From Profftia tarda (GTDB lineage Bacteria; Pseudomonadota; Gammaproteobacteria; Enterobacterales; Enterobacteriaceae): a stretch of DNA of 64,000 nt. Where the stretch lies: NCBI RefSeq assembly GCF_904848675.1, contig NZ_LR890047.1, positions 992,001 through 1,056,000 of the forward strand, in the 5' to 3' direction. A program made the translations under genes and the position numbers. The notes under the pieces were generated by a model, which saw only the letters and a list, made by a program, of their open reading frames with translations, was not told the DNA's origin and did not search any database. Positions within the stretch are counted from its first letter, which is position 1. Each line of letters starts with the position of its first letter. Positions 62,712 to 64,000 of the stretch are shown here, one piece after another.

Positions 62712-63064
62712 TGATTAATATAATTGCAAACCAAAAACAACATTTATCAGACACTTCAAATGTCAGAGAAAATAGTGCTAGGCCTTATATTATTGGATTT
62801 ATTCTGTCTATCATCCTTACGATTATTCCATTTTGGATGGTGACAGGTGCTACTTCTTCAAAGAGAACTATTTTAGCAACCGTGATTACGATGGCGATTA
62901 TACAAATTTTTGTTCATCTGATTTATTTTATGCATACCAAAATATCTTATGAAGAATGCTGGAATCTCGTATCCTTAATATTTACCACCGTTGTAATTGC
63001 TATCATTATCGCTGGTTCACTGTGGATTATGTACCATCTAAACATGAATATGATGGATTACTAA
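62711..63064 (+). CDS. cyoD: Cytochrome bo3 ubiquinol oxidase subunit IV (CyoD)
   Basis: Small three-helix subunit aiding CuB site assembly. The 117 residues (E. coli 109) align from YIIGFILSIILTIIPFWMV through FVHLIYFMH to IAGSLWIMYHLNMNMM. The ATG at 62711 shares its A with the cyoC stop, the usual coupling; an earlier in-frame ATG lies inside cyoC and is rejected. Confidence 0.95.
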   Translation: MINIIANQKQHLSDTSNVRENSARPYIIGFILSIILTIIPFWMVTGATSSKRTILATVITMAIIQIFVHLIYFMHTKISYEECWNLVSLIFTTVVIAIIIAGSLWIMYHLNMNMMDY

Positions 63065-63074
63065 AGATCTAGCT

Positions 63075-63944
63075 ATGATCATCAAGAAATACTTAGAAAT
63101 TACTAAACCTGGCATTATCTTAGGCAACCTTATATCGGTGATCAGTGGTTTTTGCTTAGCATCTCAAGGCAGTTTAGATTTATCAATATTGATATTGACA
63201 CTGTTAGGAGTATCATTAATTATCGCATCAGCCTGTGTATGCAATAACTACATAGACCGAGATATAGATGCAATCATGGATCGGACTAAAAATCGTGTTC
63301 TGGCTAAAGGTTTAATATCCCTAAGAGCAACATTAATATATGCAGCTCTATTAGGACTAGCTGGTATTGCAATATTATATTTTTCGGTTACTATGCTTAC
63401 AGCAGTTTTAGCATCTATTGGATTCATAATATATGTATTAGTTTATAGCCTTCATATGAAGCGCAACTCTACCTATGCCACTTTAATAGGCAGCATATCT
63501 GGCTCATTGCCTCCAGTTATTGGATATTGCGCAATTAGCAAATATTTTGATACTGGAGCGCTGATCCTATTGACTATATTTAGTCTTTGGCAAATGCCAC
63601 ACTCTTATGCAATTGCTATTTTTTGCTTTGAAGATTATAGAAAAGCTAAAATTCCAGTACTACCAGTAGTCAAAGGAATTTTAGTAACAAAAAAATACAT
63701 TTTACTATATATATTAGCATTCATGTTTGCAAGCATGATGCTATCATTCAGTGGCTATGCAGGTTATAAATATCTTAGCGTTTCCATAGGATTAAGTATA
63801 TGGTGGTTCACCATAGCACTGTCAGGATACAGAAAAAACGTAGATGATCGTCTATGGGCACGTAAACTATTTCTTTTATCTATTATTACTATAACTTGTA
63901 CAAGTATTATGATATCAATTGATTTTAGCTCTTCTGTTACATAA
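63075..63944 (+). CDS. cyoE: Protoheme IX farnesyltransferase (heme O synthase) CyoE
   Basis: UbiA-family membrane prenyltransferase that adds farnesyl diphosphate to heme b to make heme O for CyoB. The 289 residues (E. coli 296) contain the first Asp-rich motif NNYIDRDIDAIMDRTKNR, ITKPGIILGNLISVISGF at the start, LGTILG-like helices, and WQMPHSYAIAIF with DYRKAKIPVLPV. It starts 10 nt after cyoD. Its farnesyl substrate is the product of IspA, also in this window. Confidence 0.97.
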   Translation: MIIKKYLEITKPGIILGNLISVISGFCLASQGSLDLSILILTLLGVSLIIASACVCNNYIDRDIDAIMDRTKNRVLAKGLISLRATLIYAALLGLAGIAILYFSVTMLTAVLASIGFIIYVLVYSLHMKRNSTYATLIGSISGSLPPVIGYCAISKYFDTGALILLTIFSLWQMPHSYAIAIFCFEDYRKAKIPVLPVVKGILVTKKYILLYILAFMFASMMLSFSGYAGYKYLSVSIGLSIWWFTIALSGYRKNVDDRLWARKLFLLSIITITCTSIMISIDFSSSVT

Positions 63945-64000
63945 CAATATTGATAAATTTAAGTAATACAATAAGTATTGTGATACTAAGCTTTATTATA

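Overview
The window looks like a piece of the shrunken, AT-rich chromosome of an insect-associated gammaproteobacterium of the Enterobacterales. Almost every protein aligns by eye, end to end, with an Escherichia coli counterpart. Yet intact genes fill only a little over half of the 64 kb. The rest is AT-rich DNA with long stretches lacking open frames, decaying gene relics and hairpins. There are no insertion sequences, prophage genes, CRISPR repeats or secretion/toxin genes. This state (low coding density, pseudogenes still recognisable, core metabolism kept) is typical of a fairly young obligate symbiont, such as the stinkbug gut symbionts, but the species cannot be fixed from the sequence alone.

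Layout. 1-10.1 kb: 3' truncated rlmB, pykF, tRNA-Val(GAC), mdtK, a dead ribE divergent from mdtK (same arrangement as E. coli), then tktA. 10.3-18.5 kb: cysB, an orphan OppA/MppA-type binding protein, and a 16S-tRNA-Ile-tRNA-Ala operon with promoter, UP-like tract, boxA and RNase III stem but no 23S behind it; then dolP. 19.6-22.5 kb: a near full-length but dead uvrA. 22.9-27.4 kb: yciB-yciA and glyQ-glyS. 30-35 kb: queF and the lolCDE operon. 37-44 kb: hfq, hflK-hflC, gapA, yccA. 44-52 kb: yajR, thiI (frameshifted in an 11-A run), an xseB relic, ispA, dxs, in an order that matches E. coli. 53-64 kb: sixA, clpB, and the complete cyoABCDE operon.

Functionally the window supplies sugar catabolism (PykF, GapA, TktA), a quinol oxidase with its heme O synthase (CyoA-E), isoprenoid precursors (Dxs, IspA), lipoprotein export (LolCDE), tRNA functions (GlyQS, QueF, ThiI, RlmB for rRNA), Hfq, and protein quality control (HflKC and YccA around FtsH, ClpB). 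UvrA repair and, as far as this window shows, riboflavin synthase have been lost.

The most unusual pattern is a set of long, perfect, small-loop hairpins (up to 27 bp) without U-tracts, found only in non-coding DNA and pseudogenes. In the uvrA relic two of them have overwritten coding sequence without changing its length, as expected if mutation copies one arm of a weak palindrome onto the other (template switching). No new multi-gene system was found.
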